The notes under the pieces: model-generated
The model's input: the letters and a program-made list of their open reading frames with translations, nothing else
The model's database searches: none
Told to the model about the DNA's origin: nothing
Part shown: positions 36,232-46,010 of the stretch, piece after piece
Position numbering within the stretch: the first letter of the stretch is position 1
How the letters are laid out: each line of letters opens with the position of its first letter
Assembly: GCF_004022215.1 (NCBI RefSeq)
Contig: NZ_SAUZ01000010.1
Location: forward strand, 106,510 to 170,509
Direction: 5' to 3'
DNA length: 64,000 nucleotides
Source: Paenirhodobacter populi
GTDB lineage: Bacteria; Pseudomonadota; Alphaproteobacteria; Rhodobacterales; Rhodobacteraceae
Position numbers and translations under genes: made by a program

Positions 36232-37278
36232 ATGAACAGCTATTCGATCGCGCTCATCCCCGGCGACGGGATCGGCGTCGACGTGACCGATGCGGCGATG
36301 CGGGTCGCGGATGCGGCGGCGGCGAAATTCGGCTTCGCGCTGGACAGGACCGGCTTCCCCTGGTCGTGCGACTTCTACCTGAAGACCGGCGCCATGATGC
36401 CCGAGGACGGGATCGAACAACTCCGCCCCTTCGACGCGATCTTCCTGGGTGCGGTGGGCTGGCCCAGGGCGGTGCCCGACAACGTTTCGCTGCATGGGCT
36501 TCTGCTGCCGATCCGCAAGGCCTTTCGCCAATATGCCAACATCCGCCCGCACCGCCTGCTGAAGGGTGTCGAGGGGCCGCTGCGCACGCAGGGCTTCGAC
36601 ATTCTCTGCATCCGCGAGAATACCGAGGGCGAATATTCCGGCGCGGGCGGCCGCGTCCACGAAGGCACGCCGATCGAGGTCGCGGTCGAAACCTCGATCT
36701 TCACCCGGGCCGGGGTGGAACGCATCCTGCGCTTTGGCTTCGAGATGGCGCGGTCGCGGCGGGGCAAGCTGACCTCGGTCACCAAATCCAACGCGCAGAA
36801 ATATTCGATGGTGTTCTGGGACGAGGTGACGGACGAACTGGCCGCCGAATACCCGGATGTCGAGGTGACGCATACCCATATCGACGCGATGGCGGCGAAG
36901 ATGGTGATGGCGCCCGAAAGCCTTGACGTGATCGTCGCCTCGAACCTGTTCGGCGATATCCTGACGGATCTGGGCGCGGCGATTCAGGGGGGCTTGGGCT
37001 TCGCGGCTTCGGCCAATATCTGCCCGGATCGTTCTGCGCCGTCGATGTTCGAGCCGGTGCACGGCTCCGCCCCCGATATCGCGGGCAAGAACATCGCCAA
37101 TCCGATCGCGGCGATCTGGTCGGCGGCGATGATGCTCGACCATCTGGGCGAGGCGGAGGCCGCCGCCGCGATCCTGACGGCGATCGAGGCCGCGACCGCG
37201 CAGGGCATCGGCATCCGCCCCGGCAGCCATTCCACCGAAACGATCACGACCGCGGTTCTGGCCGCGCTGGAGGCATAA
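36232..37278 (+). CDS. Tartrate dehydrogenase-like beta-decarboxylating dehydrogenase
   Basis: The 348-residue enzyme belongs to the isopropylmalate/isocitrate/tartrate dehydrogenase family. It starts [13 protein letters not shown] and has G-A-V-G-W-P, the substrate loop [17 protein letters not shown], and the metal-binding [10 protein letters not shown]. The G-A-V-G-W-P and R-E-N-T-E-G-E-Y sequences favour the tartrate/D-malate branch (TtuC/DmlA). The start at 36232 follows AAAGGCA. The aldehyde dehydrogenase begins immediately after its stop, so the two probably form an operon. Confidence 0.85.
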   Translation: MNSYSIALIPGDGIGVDVTDAAMRVADAAAAKFGFALDRTGFPWSCDFYLKTGAMMPEDGIEQLRPFDAIFLGAVGWPRAVPDNVSLHGLLLPIRKAFRQYANIRPHRLLKGVEGPLRTQGFDILCIRENTEGEYSGAGGRVHEGTPIEVAVETSIFTRAGVERILRFGFEMARSRRGKLTSVTKSNAQKYSMVFWDEVTDELAAEYPDVEVTHTHIDAMAAKMVMAPESLDVIVASNLFGDILTDLGAAIQGGLGFAASANICPDRSAPSMFEPVHGSAPDIAGKNIANPIAAIWSAAMMLDHLGEAEAAAAILTAIEAATAQGIGIRPGSHSTETITTAVLAALEA

Positions 37279-38715
37279 GTGAAGCTCGCCGATCCCGCCC
37301 TGTTCACCCAATCCGCCCTGATCGGCGGGCAATGGATCGACCGCGCGGATATGCCCGTGACCAATCCCGCGACGGGCGAGGTCATGGGCCACATGCCCGA
37401 CTGCACCGGGGCCGAGGCCGAGGCCGCCATCGCCGCCGCCGAGGCCGCGCTGTCCGCCTGGCGTGCCCGCACCCATGCCGACCGCGCCGATCTGTTGATG
37501 AAATGGTTCGACCTGATGGTCGCGCACGAATCCGACCTCGCCGCGATCCTGACCGAGGAACAGGGCAAGCCGCTGTCCGAGGCCCTGGGCGAAATCCGCT
37601 ACGGCGCCAGCTTCGTCAAATGGTTCGCCGAGGAGGCGCGGCGGATCTATGGCCGCACCATCCCCTCGCCCACGGGCGATCGGCGCATCCTGACGATGAA
37701 ACAGGGGGGCGGCGTCTGCGCGATCATCACGCCATGGAACTTCCCCAATGCGATGATTACCCGCAAGGTCGCGCCCGCGCTGGCGGCGGGCTGCACGGTG
37801 GTCATCAAGCCCTCGGACTTCACCCCCTATTCGGCGCTGGCGCTTGGCGTGCTGGCCGAACGGGCGGGGATACCGGCGGGGGTGATCAACATCCTGACCG
37901 GCCGGCCCGAGGTGATCGGCGCGGTGCTGACCGGCTCGCCCGTGGTGCGCAAGCTGTCCTTCACCGGCTCGACCCGCGTCGGCGCGCTGCTGATGGGGCA
38001 ATGCGCGCCGACGGTCAAGCGGCTGTCGCTGGAGCTGGGCGGCAACGCGCCCTTCATCGTCTTCGACGACGCCGATCTGGATCTGGCGGTCGAGGGGGCG
38101 ATGGTGTCGAAGTTCCGCAACGGCGGGCAGACCTGCGTCTGCGCCAACCGGATTCTGGTGCAGGCGGGGGTGCATGACGCCTTCGTCGAAAAGCTCGCGG
38201 CCCGCGTCGCGGCGCTGAAGGTCGGCCCCGGCACCGCGCCCGGCACCGACATCGGCCCGATGATCAACGAGGCCGCGCTGACCAAGATCCGCCGCCATGT
38301 CGGGGATGCGCTGGCCAAGGGCGCGAAACGGGCGACGCCCGCGCGCGATCTGGCCCCGCAATATGCCGATCCGGTGGTGCTGACCGGCGCGACGACCGGG
38401 ATGCAGCTGGCGAACGAGGAAACCTTCGGCCCCGTCGCCCCGATCTTCCGCTTTGAAACCGAGGAGGAGGCCATCGCCATCGCCAACGGCACCCCCTTCG
38501 GGCTGGCCGCCTATTTCTACACCCGCGATCTCGCGCGCGGCTTCCGCGTGGGTGAGGCGCTGGAATTCGGCCTGATCGGGCTGAACAGCGGCGGCGTCTC
38601 GACCGAGGTGGCGCCCTTCGGCGGCGTCAAGCTGTCGGGCCTCGGCCGCGAGGGCGGTGCGGAGGGGATCGAGGAATATCTGGAAACCAAGGCGCTGCAT
38701 ATCGGCGGCCTGTAA
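37279..38715 (+). CDS. NAD(P)-dependent aldehyde dehydrogenase, succinate-semialdehyde type
   Basis: The 478-residue enzyme has the class features P-W-N-F-P-N (oxyanion Asn), [16 protein letters not shown] (general base Glu) and [10 protein letters not shown] (nucleophile Cys). The sequence resembles GabD-type succinate-semialdehyde or glutarate-semialdehyde dehydrogenases. It starts with GTG right after the stop of the dehydrogenase gene, with GGAGG in the preceding codons. The pairing suggests a shared catabolic pathway, not identified. Confidence 0.88.
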   Translation: MKLADPALFTQSALIGGQWIDRADMPVTNPATGEVMGHMPDCTGAEAEAAIAAAEAALSAWRARTHADRADLLMKWFDLMVAHESDLAAILTEEQGKPLSEALGEIRYGASFVKWFAEEARRIYGRTIPSPTGDRRILTMKQGGGVCAIITPWNFPNAMITRKVAPALAAGCTVVIKPSDFTPYSALALGVLAERAGIPAGVINILTGRPEVIGAVLTGSPVVRKLSFTGSTRVGALLMGQCAPTVKRLSLELGGNAPFIVFDDADLDLAVEGAMVSKFRNGGQTCVCANRILVQAGVHDAFVEKLAARVAALKVGPGTAPGTDIGPMINEAALTKIRRHVGDALAKGAKRATPARDLAPQYADPVVLTGATTGMQLANEETFGPVAPIFRFETEEEAIAIANGTPFGLAAYFYTRDLARGFRVGEALEFGLIGLNSGGVSTEVAPFGGVKLSGLGREGGAEGIEEYLETKALHIGGL

Positions 38716-38821
38716 GCCCGGACCCGCCGGGGTTCCTTTCATACCGCGAGCCAGCCCACGGGCTTTGGGCCTGCCACGAAGGCCTGTCCAAAACCCGGGC
38801 GCGCGGACAGATGGAGACCGC

Positions 38822-38893
38822 AAGAAAGGGGGCGCCGCCCCCTCTTGCCCGTGCCGGGCAATTCACCCCCGGGATATTTAAGGAAAGATGAAA
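38822..38893 (-). repeat. Dispersed structured repeat, copy B
   Basis: Read on the minus strand: the core with one change (TTAAATATCCCGGGGGTGA), hairpin 1 TTGCCCG-GCA-CGGGCAA (38845-38861), then hairpin 2 AGGGGGC-GGC-GCCCCCT (38827-38843). It lies between the convergent aldehyde dehydrogenase and reductase genes. Confidence 0.8.
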
Positions 38894-38929
38894 GGCAGAA
38901 AGCCCGCAACGCCGGCGCGGGCGTCTGGC

Positions 38930-39856
38930 CTAGTACCCGCGCCCGCTTTCCACAAGACCGGGCAGGGGGCGGCCTTCCCGGTGGGCGCGGAGGACGGTGA
39001 TGGTATGACGCGCCATCACCTCGGGCCGGGTCTGGCAGGCGATATGCGGCGTGACGATGACGCGCGGATGATGCCAGAGCGGATCGCCGGGCGGCAGGGG
39101 TTCTGGGTTCGTCACGTCGAGGATCGCCCCCGACAGCCGCCCCGAATCGAGCGCCGCGCGCAGCGCCTGCGGGTCGAGCTGCGCCCCGCGTCCGGCATGG
39201 ACCAGCGCCGCGCCCTCGGGCAGTTTCGCGAACAGATCGGCGTTCAGGATGCCGCGCGTCTCCGCCGTCAGCGGCAGCAGGCAGACGAGGATATCGCTTT
39301 CGCGCAGGATCGCGTCCAGCCCTTCGGCCCCGGAATGGCAGCGGACACCCGCGATCTCGCGCGGGCTGCGGCTCCAGCCCGAAAGCCGGAAGCCGAAGCC
39401 CGCCAGCGCCGCCAGCGCCGCCTGTCCGAGCTGGCCGAGGCCGAGCACGCCGACCCGCCGTTCCGACGCAAGTTTCACCGGCAGGGCGCGCCAGACCTCA
39501 TCCCGTTGCTGGCCAAGATATTCGGGCAGGTTCCGATGCGCGGCCAGCACCCCCATGCAGACGTAATCGCGCATCATCGCGGCCAGATCCTCATCCACCA
39601 GCCGCACGAGTTGCACCCCCGGCGGGAAGCTCCGCAGGTCGAACTGGTCCACCCCCGCGCCGAGCGAGAAGATCACCTCGACATTCGGATAGCGGGTGAA
39701 CAGGTCGGCGGGGGCGGTCCAGGTCATCAGGTAGCGCACCTCGGGGCCTGCCACGCTGTCGGCGCCGATCCGCACCGGGATGTCGGGGAAGGCGGTGCGG
39801 AGGATATCGGCGAAGATCGTGCCGCGGGTCGCATCGGAATTGAACAGAAGGGTCAT
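38930..39856 (-). CDS. D-2-hydroxyacid dehydrogenase, GhrA-like glyoxylate/hydroxypyruvate reductase
   Basis: The 308-residue enzyme has the NAD(P) fingerprint [10 protein letters not shown], the substrate Arg in H-A-G-R-G-A-Q-L, the catalytic Glu in D-V-T-N-P-E-P-L and His in V-T-P-H-I-A. The N-terminal F-S-L-G-A-G-V-D-Q segment and overall length fit the GhrA branch that reduces glyoxylate and hydroxypyruvate. The start at 39856 is preferred; the open frame continues upstream to 40291 but without family similarity. Confidence 0.88.
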   Translation of the reverse strand: MTLLFNSDATRGTIFADILRTAFPDIPVRIGADSVAGPEVRYLMTWTAPADLFTRYPNVEVIFSLGAGVDQFDLRSFPPGVQLVRLVDEDLAAMMRDYVCMGVLAAHRNLPEYLGQQRDEVWRALPVKLASERRVGVLGLGQLGQAALAALAGFGFRLSGWSRSPREIAGVRCHSGAEGLDAILRESDILVCLLPLTAETRGILNADLFAKLPEGAALVHAGRGAQLDPQALRAALDSGRLSGAILDVTNPEPLPPGDPLWHHPRVIVTPHIACQTRPEVMARHTITVLRAHREGRPLPGLVESGRGY

Positions 39857-40320
39857 CGGGCCTCGGGCGTTGCGGCGCGGAGGTTCCGCGCGGGGAAGGG
39901 CGGGGGCGGCCCCGTCCGGTATCGTTGATGAAAGCCTAACGGGGGACCGGCGGCAAGATCTGCCATTCCCGCACGGGCGATCGGGACAATCCTCTGCGCG
40001 GGCGGGGGAAACGGATTCGGCCACGCCCGCAGGGGGCGGTGCCCCCTTTCTGCCTGTCCGCCGCGCCGCGGCTCCGGGGTCAGAACCGGCCTCACAACGC
40101 CGCATGCGGGGCCGCGCATGCCGCGATGCGGCAAACCGCTGGAAGGGGTGCCTGCGCTCTCGACCGCGGGGCGATTCTCGCACATACTCCCGGCCTGACG
40201 AGACTGCCTTCCGTTCGGGAATGTTGCCCGATCCGGAACATGACAGCCCGCGCGACCGGGTTCTTTGACGAGTATGCCGGCGCGGCCCCATCGTCCGCCG
40301 GGTTTTCAGGAGGTTGCCAG
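39857..40320. other. Divergent promoter region, no gene seen
   Basis: These 464 bases separate the reductase from the exported glycoside hydrolase. A G-rich hairpin GGGGGC-GGT-GCCCCC with TTTCT after it (40032-40050) resembles hairpin 2 of the dispersed repeat but lacks its core. No convincing gene is present. Confidence 0.4.
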
Positions 40321-41244
40321 ATGGTCACACTGTCCCGTCGGGGGCTTATTGCGGCTGCGACCGCGACGCTTGCCACACCCGCACTTGTCCGCACCGCATG
40401 GGCCGCGGCGCCGCCCGCCGATCCCGTCGCGGGCCGGAGCCTTGTCTTCGAGGACAGCTTCACGCGGATCGACCGCTCGATCTGGGATGCGGGGCCGAAG
40501 GCGGGGACGGCCGACCCGGGCCATTACGGGCGCGCGGCCTTTGCCCGCTTCGGCGGGGAGGAACGCTTCGACCCCTATGCGATCGTCGACGATCCGCTGA
40601 CCGAAAACGGCAAGGCGCTGCAGATTTCCGCCCGCTATATCGGGCGCGAGATGAACATCCCGAACTACTGGGGCAATTCCGAGCCCGAGGCGCAATGGGT
40701 GGGCGGCAATCTCCAGACCGCCAAATCCGACGGCACGGTGATGCGCAGCTGGCGGCGCGGCTATTTCGAGGCGCGGATGATCTTTCCCGCGCATCCGCTG
40801 ACCTGGCCGGCGTTCTGGCTGCTGAACGACCGGGTGATCTTGCAACCGGAAACGGCGGTCGAGTTGGACATCGTGGAACACAAGGGCTTCGAGCCGAAGC
40901 TTTACGGCACCAATGTCCATGAATGGGGCCCGCCCGAGGACAATCACGCGGGCACCGGCGTCTGGACGACCGAGGATCTGACGCAAAGCTACAATCTTTA
41001 CGGAATGCTGGTCGAGGGCGACTATTGCGCGACCTATTTCAACCGGCGCCCCGTCATCGACATGAACACCGGCCAGCCCGCGGTATGGACGCTGATGCGC
41101 TCGGGCCAGATGGATGCGGCGGATGACGGGTTCTGGCTGCTTCTCACGCTGGCGCTGCGGGCGGATTATCCCTTTCCCGATCCGCTCCTGCCCGAGCATC
41201 ATGAAACGCATATGCGGGTCGACAACGTCCGCGTCTATGCCTGA
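40321..41244 (+). CDS. Tat-exported glycoside hydrolase family 16 protein
   Basis: The 307-residue protein carries a Tat-type signal (S-R-R-G-L-I-A-A-A, cleavage near T-A-W-A-A) and a GH16 jelly-roll domain with the catalytic E-x-D-x-x-E as [15 protein letters not shown] and W-P-A-F-W-L-L precede it, as in beta-glucanases and exopolysaccharide depolymerases. AGGAGG lies before the ATG. The stop overlaps the convergent flippase gene by 10 bases. It probably trims an exopolysaccharide made by the neighbouring genes; the glycan is unknown. Confidence 0.85.
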   Translation: MVTLSRRGLIAAATATLATPALVRTAWAAAPPADPVAGRSLVFEDSFTRIDRSIWDAGPKAGTADPGHYGRAAFARFGGEERFDPYAIVDDPLTENGKALQISARYIGREMNIPNYWGNSEPEAQWVGGNLQTAKSDGTVMRSWRRGYFEARMIFPAHPLTWPAFWLLNDRVILQPETAVELDIVEHKGFEPKLYGTNVHEWGPPEDNHAGTGVWTTEDLTQSYNLYGMLVEGDYCATYFNRRPVIDMNTGQPAVWTLMRSGQMDAADDGFWLLLTLALRADYPFPDPLLPEHHETHMRVDNVRVYA

Positions 41245-42689
41245 GGCCGGGCCCATCGGTCGGTCAGCGCGAACCGCCCCCGGCCGAGTTCCAGCCGCAC
41301 GCCAAGGACGAACAGCGCCGCGCCGTAGATCGCCAGACCCGTCGCGGCGGCCAGCAGCAGCTCAAGGATCACCGGCAGGCCCAGATCGTCGAGCGCGGGG
41401 CGCAGCAGCGCCACCGCGACGGCCATCAGCCCCGTCGCCAATGCGAGCTTCCACAGGTTGATGATCTGCCTGCGGAACCCCAGACCGACCAGCAGCCGGG
41501 CGTAAAGCATGTAGATGCCGAGCATCGCCATCGAAATGGCGACCCGCGCCCAGACGACGCCGTCGACCCCGCTGAGAAAAAGCCCGATGCAGACGAGGGG
41601 GATGCGCAGGCCAAGCTCAAAGACGCAGACGCGGAACAGCACCGAGGGGCGGTTCATCGCCACGCAGAGCGACGAAAGCGTCTGGAAATACGCTCCGGGC
41701 AGCACCGCCAGCACCAGAAGGCTGAGAAGCGGCCCCGCCTCTTCCCAGCCGGGGCCGAGCAGCAGCGCTACGATCAGATCCGCCGTCAGCGCGATGCCGA
41801 CCCCGGTCGGCAGGGCCGCGAACATGGCGAAGCGCGCGGCCTTGAGGAAGGCCGTCCGCATCCGGTCCGGCTGATCGTTGATCGTGGCGAAAGCGGCCAT
41901 CACCGGCTGCATCGCCGGGCCGATCAGGCTTTGCGTCGGCATCACGGACAGGTCGCTCGCGATGGCGAATCTGCCAAGCGTCGGGCGGTCCACGAACCGG
42001 CCGAGCAGGATGCGGTCGAACTGCCAGTTCAGCGCGCCGACGATCTGCGCCGAGGAAAACCAGCCGGTGAAGCCGGCGAAGTCCTTGAAACGCGCAAAGG
42101 AAATCTTCGGGCGATAGGGGGCGATGAAATGCGTGGCAAGCGAGGTGGCGACGGCCGCCGTCACGGTATTCGCCACGATCGCCCAGTAGCCCGCCCCCAG
42201 ATGGACCAGCGTGATCGCCAGCGCGAAGGCGCAGATCTTGCCGAGGATCTCGGCGGTGAAGGTCTGCCGGAAGCTCATCGCGCGGATGTAGACGATCATC
42301 CCCGGGCTCGCCAGCCCGCGCGCGATCGGGCCGAGCGACAGCACCGCCATCAGCGGGATCAGCCGGCTGTCGTCGTAGAAGGCGGCGAAGGGCCAGGCGG
42401 CGGCCAGCGTCACCGCGCCGATCATCGCGCCGCGCATCAGCCCCAGCGTGAAGCCGGTATCCAGATGCGACTTGTCAAAGCTGCGCAGACGCAGCAGCGC
42501 CTGGGTGACCGGGATTTCCAGCACCGCATCCAGCACGACGATCAGCGTCAGCGCCAGCGTGGTCAGCCCGAAATCCGCTGGCGTCAGCAGCCGGGCAAGG
42601 ATGAGCAGCGTGAAGAAATCCACGAACCGCCCGAGGAAGCGCGACAGAACCAGCCAGCCCGCGCCGCGCAGCGCCTGAATCGACAGCAT
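41235..42689 (-). CDS. Polysaccharide flippase (Wzx/MOP family)
   Basis: The 484-residue protein has about 12-14 membrane segments in the pattern of lipopolysaccharide/exopolysaccharide flippases (MviM/RfbX-like): an N-terminal F-L-G-R-F-V-D-F-F-T-L-L-I-L-A-R-L-L-T-P-A-D-F-G, and a middle region F-D-R-I-L-L-G-R-F-V. It should move lipid-linked oligosaccharides across the inner membrane. It starts one base after the glycosyltransferase stop, so the two are coupled. Confidence 0.88.
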   Translation of the reverse strand: MLSIQALRGAGWLVLSRFLGRFVDFFTLLILARLLTPADFGLTTLALTLIVVLDAVLEIPVTQALLRLRSFDKSHLDTGFTLGLMRGAMIGAVTLAAAWPFAAFYDDSRLIPLMAVLSLGPIARGLASPGMIVYIRAMSFRQTFTAEILGKICAFALAITLVHLGAGYWAIVANTVTAAVATSLATHFIAPYRPKISFARFKDFAGFTGWFSSAQIVGALNWQFDRILLGRFVDRPTLGRFAIASDLSVMPTQSLIGPAMQPVMAAFATINDQPDRMRTAFLKAARFAMFAALPTGVGIALTADLIVALLLGPGWEEAGPLLSLLVLAVLPGAYFQTLSSLCVAMNRPSVLFRVCVFELGLRIPLVCIGLFLSGVDGVVWARVAISMAMLGIYMLYARLLVGLGFRRQIINLWKLALATGLMAVAVALLRPALDDLGLPVILELLLAAATGLAIYGAALFVLGVRLELGRGRFALTDRWARPQA

Positions 42690-42690
42690 G

Positions 42691-43905
42691 TCAGGCCCCG
42701 GCCTCTGCGGGCCGCGGGGCCGCATCCCCGCCACCGGGCGGTGGCGCACAGGCCGCGCGCAGGGTCCGCGCCAGTTCACGATAAAGCACCCGGGTATCGA
42801 ACCGCGCGCGCACCGTTTCCGCGGCGGCAGCCCCCCATGCCGCGCGATTGTCCCAGGCGTCGAGGATCCCCTGCGCGAGCGCCGCGGGATCGCCCACCGG
42901 CACCAGCCTGCCGCTGACCCCGTCCTCCACCAGAATCTCGAAGGCGCGGATGCGCGTCAGCACCGGCGGCGTGCCGCAGCCCATCGCCTCCAGCGCGGCG
43001 ATGGCGACGGCCTCGTTCTCCGAAGGCATGGCGTAGACGCCGGCGCGGCGCAGCCTGTCGCGCAGCTCTGTCCGCCCGACGAAGCCCAGGAAATTCACCC
43101 GTCCGGCCACGCCCGCCGTCTCGGCCCGGCGTTGCAGCATGGCCAGGTCCGGCCCGGTGCCGAGGATGTCGAGCCGCCAGTCCTCGGGCAGATGGGTCAT
43201 GGCGTCGATCAGGTCGCTCGTCCGTTTCTGCTTGTTGGTCAGCCGGGCGATGGTCAGCACCGATTTTTCGCGCGGGATCGACGGGTCGGGCGAAAAGACC
43301 TGCGTGTCGCAGCCGTTCGGCAGCAGGATCGGATCGCCGCCATGGGCGCGCACGCTGTCGCATTCGTCGGGGGTCTGGCTGTAAATCGCCGCGGCACGGG
43401 CAAAGGTCTCGCGCTTGCGCCGGGTCATCGCGCCCCGCGCGCCGCCGCCATGATCCGCCGCCGCGACGGGCAGGTCGAGATGGGTGACCAGATGGTCGAA
43501 CCGGCCGGTCCAGTATTCCTGCACGTAAATGAGGGCGATCCCGTCCTCGCGCAGCGCCGCCCGCAGCGGCGCCATGAAGGCGCGCGTGTTCAGCACGTCA
43601 TCGGCATGCAGCGTGACCGGGCTGCGCCGGGCGATCCGCTTGGGCCAGACCCCCTCGAACGGATGATACCAGCGCGCCAGCGGCAGGAACCGCACCGGCA
43701 CGCCCACATCGGTGTCATACCGGCCCGTTTCATGCAGCGAGGGGATATAGATCAGCGGCTGTATTCCATTCGCCAGCAGCCCCGCCGCGTAATACCAGGA
43801 CCAGTCGTTCCGGTAATTCGCCAGATAGCTTTCGCGAGTCAGCCCCTGAACGCGGCCGAAATACCCTTCAAACGCGCCGCAGCTCAGCAACAGGGCGACA
43901 TTCAT
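42691..43905 (-). CDS. Glycosyltransferase family 1/4 (GT-B fold)
   Basis: The 404-residue enzyme has the GT4 C-terminal pattern: V-L-T-I-A-R-L-T-N-K-Q-K-R, L-D-I-L-G-T-G-P-D, F-L-G-F-V-G-R-T-E-L and the nucleotide-sugar motif P-S-E-N-E-A-V-A-I-A-A-L-E-A-M-G-C-G-T-P. It probably adds a sugar to the exopolysaccharide repeat unit. It forms an operon with the flippase and is divergent from the GT2 gene. Confidence 0.9.
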   Translation of the reverse strand: MNVALLLSCGAFEGYFGRVQGLTRESYLANYRNDWSWYYAAGLLANGIQPLIYIPSLHETGRYDTDVGVPVRFLPLARWYHPFEGVWPKRIARRSPVTLHADDVLNTRAFMAPLRAALREDGIALIYVQEYWTGRFDHLVTHLDLPVAAADHGGGARGAMTRRKRETFARAAAIYSQTPDECDSVRAHGGDPILLPNGCDTQVFSPDPSIPREKSVLTIARLTNKQKRTSDLIDAMTHLPEDWRLDILGTGPDLAMLQRRAETAGVAGRVNFLGFVGRTELRDRLRRAGVYAMPSENEAVAIAALEAMGCGTPPVLTRIRAFEILVEDGVSGRLVPVGDPAALAQGILDAWDNRAAWGAAAAETVRARFDTRVLYRELARTLRAACAPPPGGGDAAPRPAEAGA

Positions 43906-44339
43906 TGCGATCCCGCCCCGCCGCCGGCCGCGGAATACGGCATTTCACCGCCGGGATTTGCTGAAAAAACGGGCGTTTTTCCCGGCGCGCATTGCCTCGG
44001 CAGGAAATCGCCAAGGCCTTTCAGGTCGGTTTTTTCGACTGTGGGTTGATAGATTGGGTGGAGAAAAACATCCATTGCGGGAAACGCCGTCCACGAACTG
44101 GTTAAAATGACAGGAATTCGGATCCAGTCTTGTCTGACCCGGGTCTTGCGGACAATGAGCGCGCGACCGACCTTGGACGATATTGCACATTTTCGCCAAA
44201 AGAGCCATCATTAACATCGTTCTGGAAGATGACTTCGGATGCTGCGCGCCCCCTCCTCAAACGGGCGCAAAGCGGGAAATTCAGGTGCTTTGTTTGGTGC
44301 GCCCCGTCCGGGGTGAGTTCCGTTTCTTGTCATGAGTGA
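43906..44339. other. Divergent intergenic region, no gene seen
   Basis: These 434 bases lie between the divergent glycosyltransferase genes and are AT-richer than either. Promoters for both operons must lie here. I see no gene and no strong palindrome. Confidence 0.4.
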
Positions 44340-45401
44340 ATGGGTATTCCTATGGGTCAAAGAATTTCGACGGGGCCTCCGGCTCCGCCTGCGCTTGCGA
44401 TCGTCATTCCATGTTATAACTACGAAGCCTTCGTCATCCGCGCCATTCAAAGCGTGCTGTCGCAAGACCGTCAGGATGTCGAGGTGGTCGTCGTGGACGA
44501 CGGATCCACCGACGGGTCCTGGTCCGCGATCCTCAGCACCGGCGTTCCGGCCTTCCGCATCCCCAATTCCGGCGCCCGCAATGCCTGCCTTTACGGCCTC
44601 GACCACACCACCGCGCCTTTCGTGCTGTTTCTGGATGCGGATGACGCGCTCAAGCCCGGCTCGCTGGCGAAGATCATCCCGATGCTGGATGCGCGTGTCG
44701 CCAAGCTTCAGTTCGCGCTGACCCGCATCGGGCCGGACGACGAGGTGATCTCGACCGCGGTGCCCGCGCTCGACGATTATCGCGACAGCGAAGAGCTGGC
44801 GCGGAACGTGCTGGCCGAGGGCGCCTATCGCAGCCCGCCCACCTCGGGCAACGTCTTCCGCCGCGACCTGTGCGAGATGCTGCGCGAGGCGGACTACGAC
44901 AAGTTCGTCGATGGCGCGATCGTCTTCGCCGCTCCCTTCCTCGGCGATGTGGTCAGCATTTCCGAGGAACTCGGCTGCTACCGGGTCCACGGCAGCAACG
45001 ATTCGGGTCTGGGCCGGACGCCCGAGGCGGCGGTTCTGGAGCGCGACATCAGCCGCTTCAGACGGCGCACCGAACATCTGGGCCGGATCCTCGCCCGCCT
45101 CGGGCGGGGGCATGAGATGACGCCCCCCGACCAGATGTATTTCCATCTCGAGCGCAGCCTGTATCGGGACATCGCCGTGGGCCGGAGGCCGCCCGCGGCG
45201 ACCTGCATGCGGCTGGTGCGCCGCGTCTGGCAGCAGCGCGACCTGCGGCTGAAGAACAAGGTCGGCCTCTCCGCCTTCTTCACCCTTGCCGCGATGCTGC
45301 CCGGCAGCCGGTCGAAGGCGATGCTGGCCTACCGGCTTCAGACGGGGCGGCGCTCGGCCTTCGGGCTTCTGTCGGCCATCGTCTCCGACCAGCCGCGCTA
45401 G
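44340..45401 (+). CDS. Glycosyltransferase family 2
   Basis: The 353-residue enzyme has the GT-A pattern A-I-V-I-P-C-Y-N-Y-E, V-V-V-D-D-G-S-T-D-G-S and F-L-D-A-D-D-A-L near residue 100, which bind nucleotide sugar and metal. The C-terminal region is longer than a minimal GT2 and helical, without membrane segments. Two ATG codons (44340, 44352) are possible starts; the upstream ribosome site is weak for both. It probably acts with the flippase and GT4 genes. Confidence 0.88.
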   Translation: MGIPMGQRISTGPPAPPALAIVIPCYNYEAFVIRAIQSVLSQDRQDVEVVVVDDGSTDGSWSAILSTGVPAFRIPNSGARNACLYGLDHTTAPFVLFLDADDALKPGSLAKIIPMLDARVAKLQFALTRIGPDDEVISTAVPALDDYRDSEELARNVLAEGAYRSPPTSGNVFRRDLCEMLREADYDKFVDGAIVFAAPFLGDVVSISEELGCYRVHGSNDSGLGRTPEAAVLERDISRFRRRTEHLGRILARLGRGHEMTPPDQMYFHLERSLYRDIAVGRRPPAATCMRLVRRVWQQRDLRLKNKVGLSAFFTLAAMLPGSRSKAMLAYRLQTGRRSAFGLLSAIVSDQPR

Positions 45402-45529
45402 TCCTCCGCCCGCCCTCCGTGCAGGGCGGGCACGCGGCAGGTTGCATTTTCCACGCATGCGCAAGCGGACTTGCGAAAGCGAACGCACGGGGAGCCAACG
45501 GATGACGAAACACGCCGGCAGCGGGCCCG

Positions 45530-45889
45530 GATGGACCGGCAACAACCGCACCCATATGGTGCGCGTGCCCGGCCCGGCTGAGTTTGCCGACGGGGCGGTG
45601 ACCCCCTGTCTGGTTGCGGGCCAACATCATCGCGGTGGGGCTGAAATCCAAAGCCGATCCCGGCCCGCGCGACGACATCGACATTTATGCCGACGGCCAC
45701 AAGGTCGGGGGCGCGCCGAAGCTGCGGCTGAATCTTCTGGATGCGATTCGCGCCTATGACGCGGATGCGCCGCTGAAGGCCGCTATGGGGGAGGAATTTT
45801 CCGCCGCCTGCATCCGGCTGAAGGTGCAGGAACGGAATTCCTTCGTGACCCATTTTTCGCACCGGGAACGGGAAAACACGCTCGATATC
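45530..45889 (+). pseudogene. Glutamine synthetase remnant (GlnT type), frameshifted and truncated
   Basis: Two adjacent frames together spell the C-terminal third of a GlnT-type glutamine synthetase. The first frame (to about 45610) contains T-G-N-N-R-T-H-M-V-R-V-P-G-P. The second, from 45614, contains S-K-A-D-P-G-P-R-D-D-I-D-I-Y, L-N-L-L-D-A-I-R-A-Y-D-A-D, M-G-E-E-F-S-A-A and R-E-R-E-N-T-L-D-I. A frameshift lies near 45610. The N-terminal two-thirds, including most of the active site, is absent, and the second frame runs past the usual end. It cannot encode a working enzyme. Confidence 0.8.
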
Positions 45890-46010
45890 TGGGCGTTCCG
45901 GGGCGCGCGATGCCGGGGCCCGCATCCGCAGGCCCCGGCGCCCGAAGGCACTATGGACAGCCGTCACGGGTATCGCTAACAGGGCGGAAATCTCGTGCCC
46001 CGGGTGATAC

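Noticed and set aside
36199..38823. Minus-strand frame of about 874 codons opposite the tartrate and aldehyde dehydrogenase genes
   Set aside because: Both plus-strand genes have full catalytic motifs; the opposite frame is low in recognisable structure and is a codon-bias artefact.
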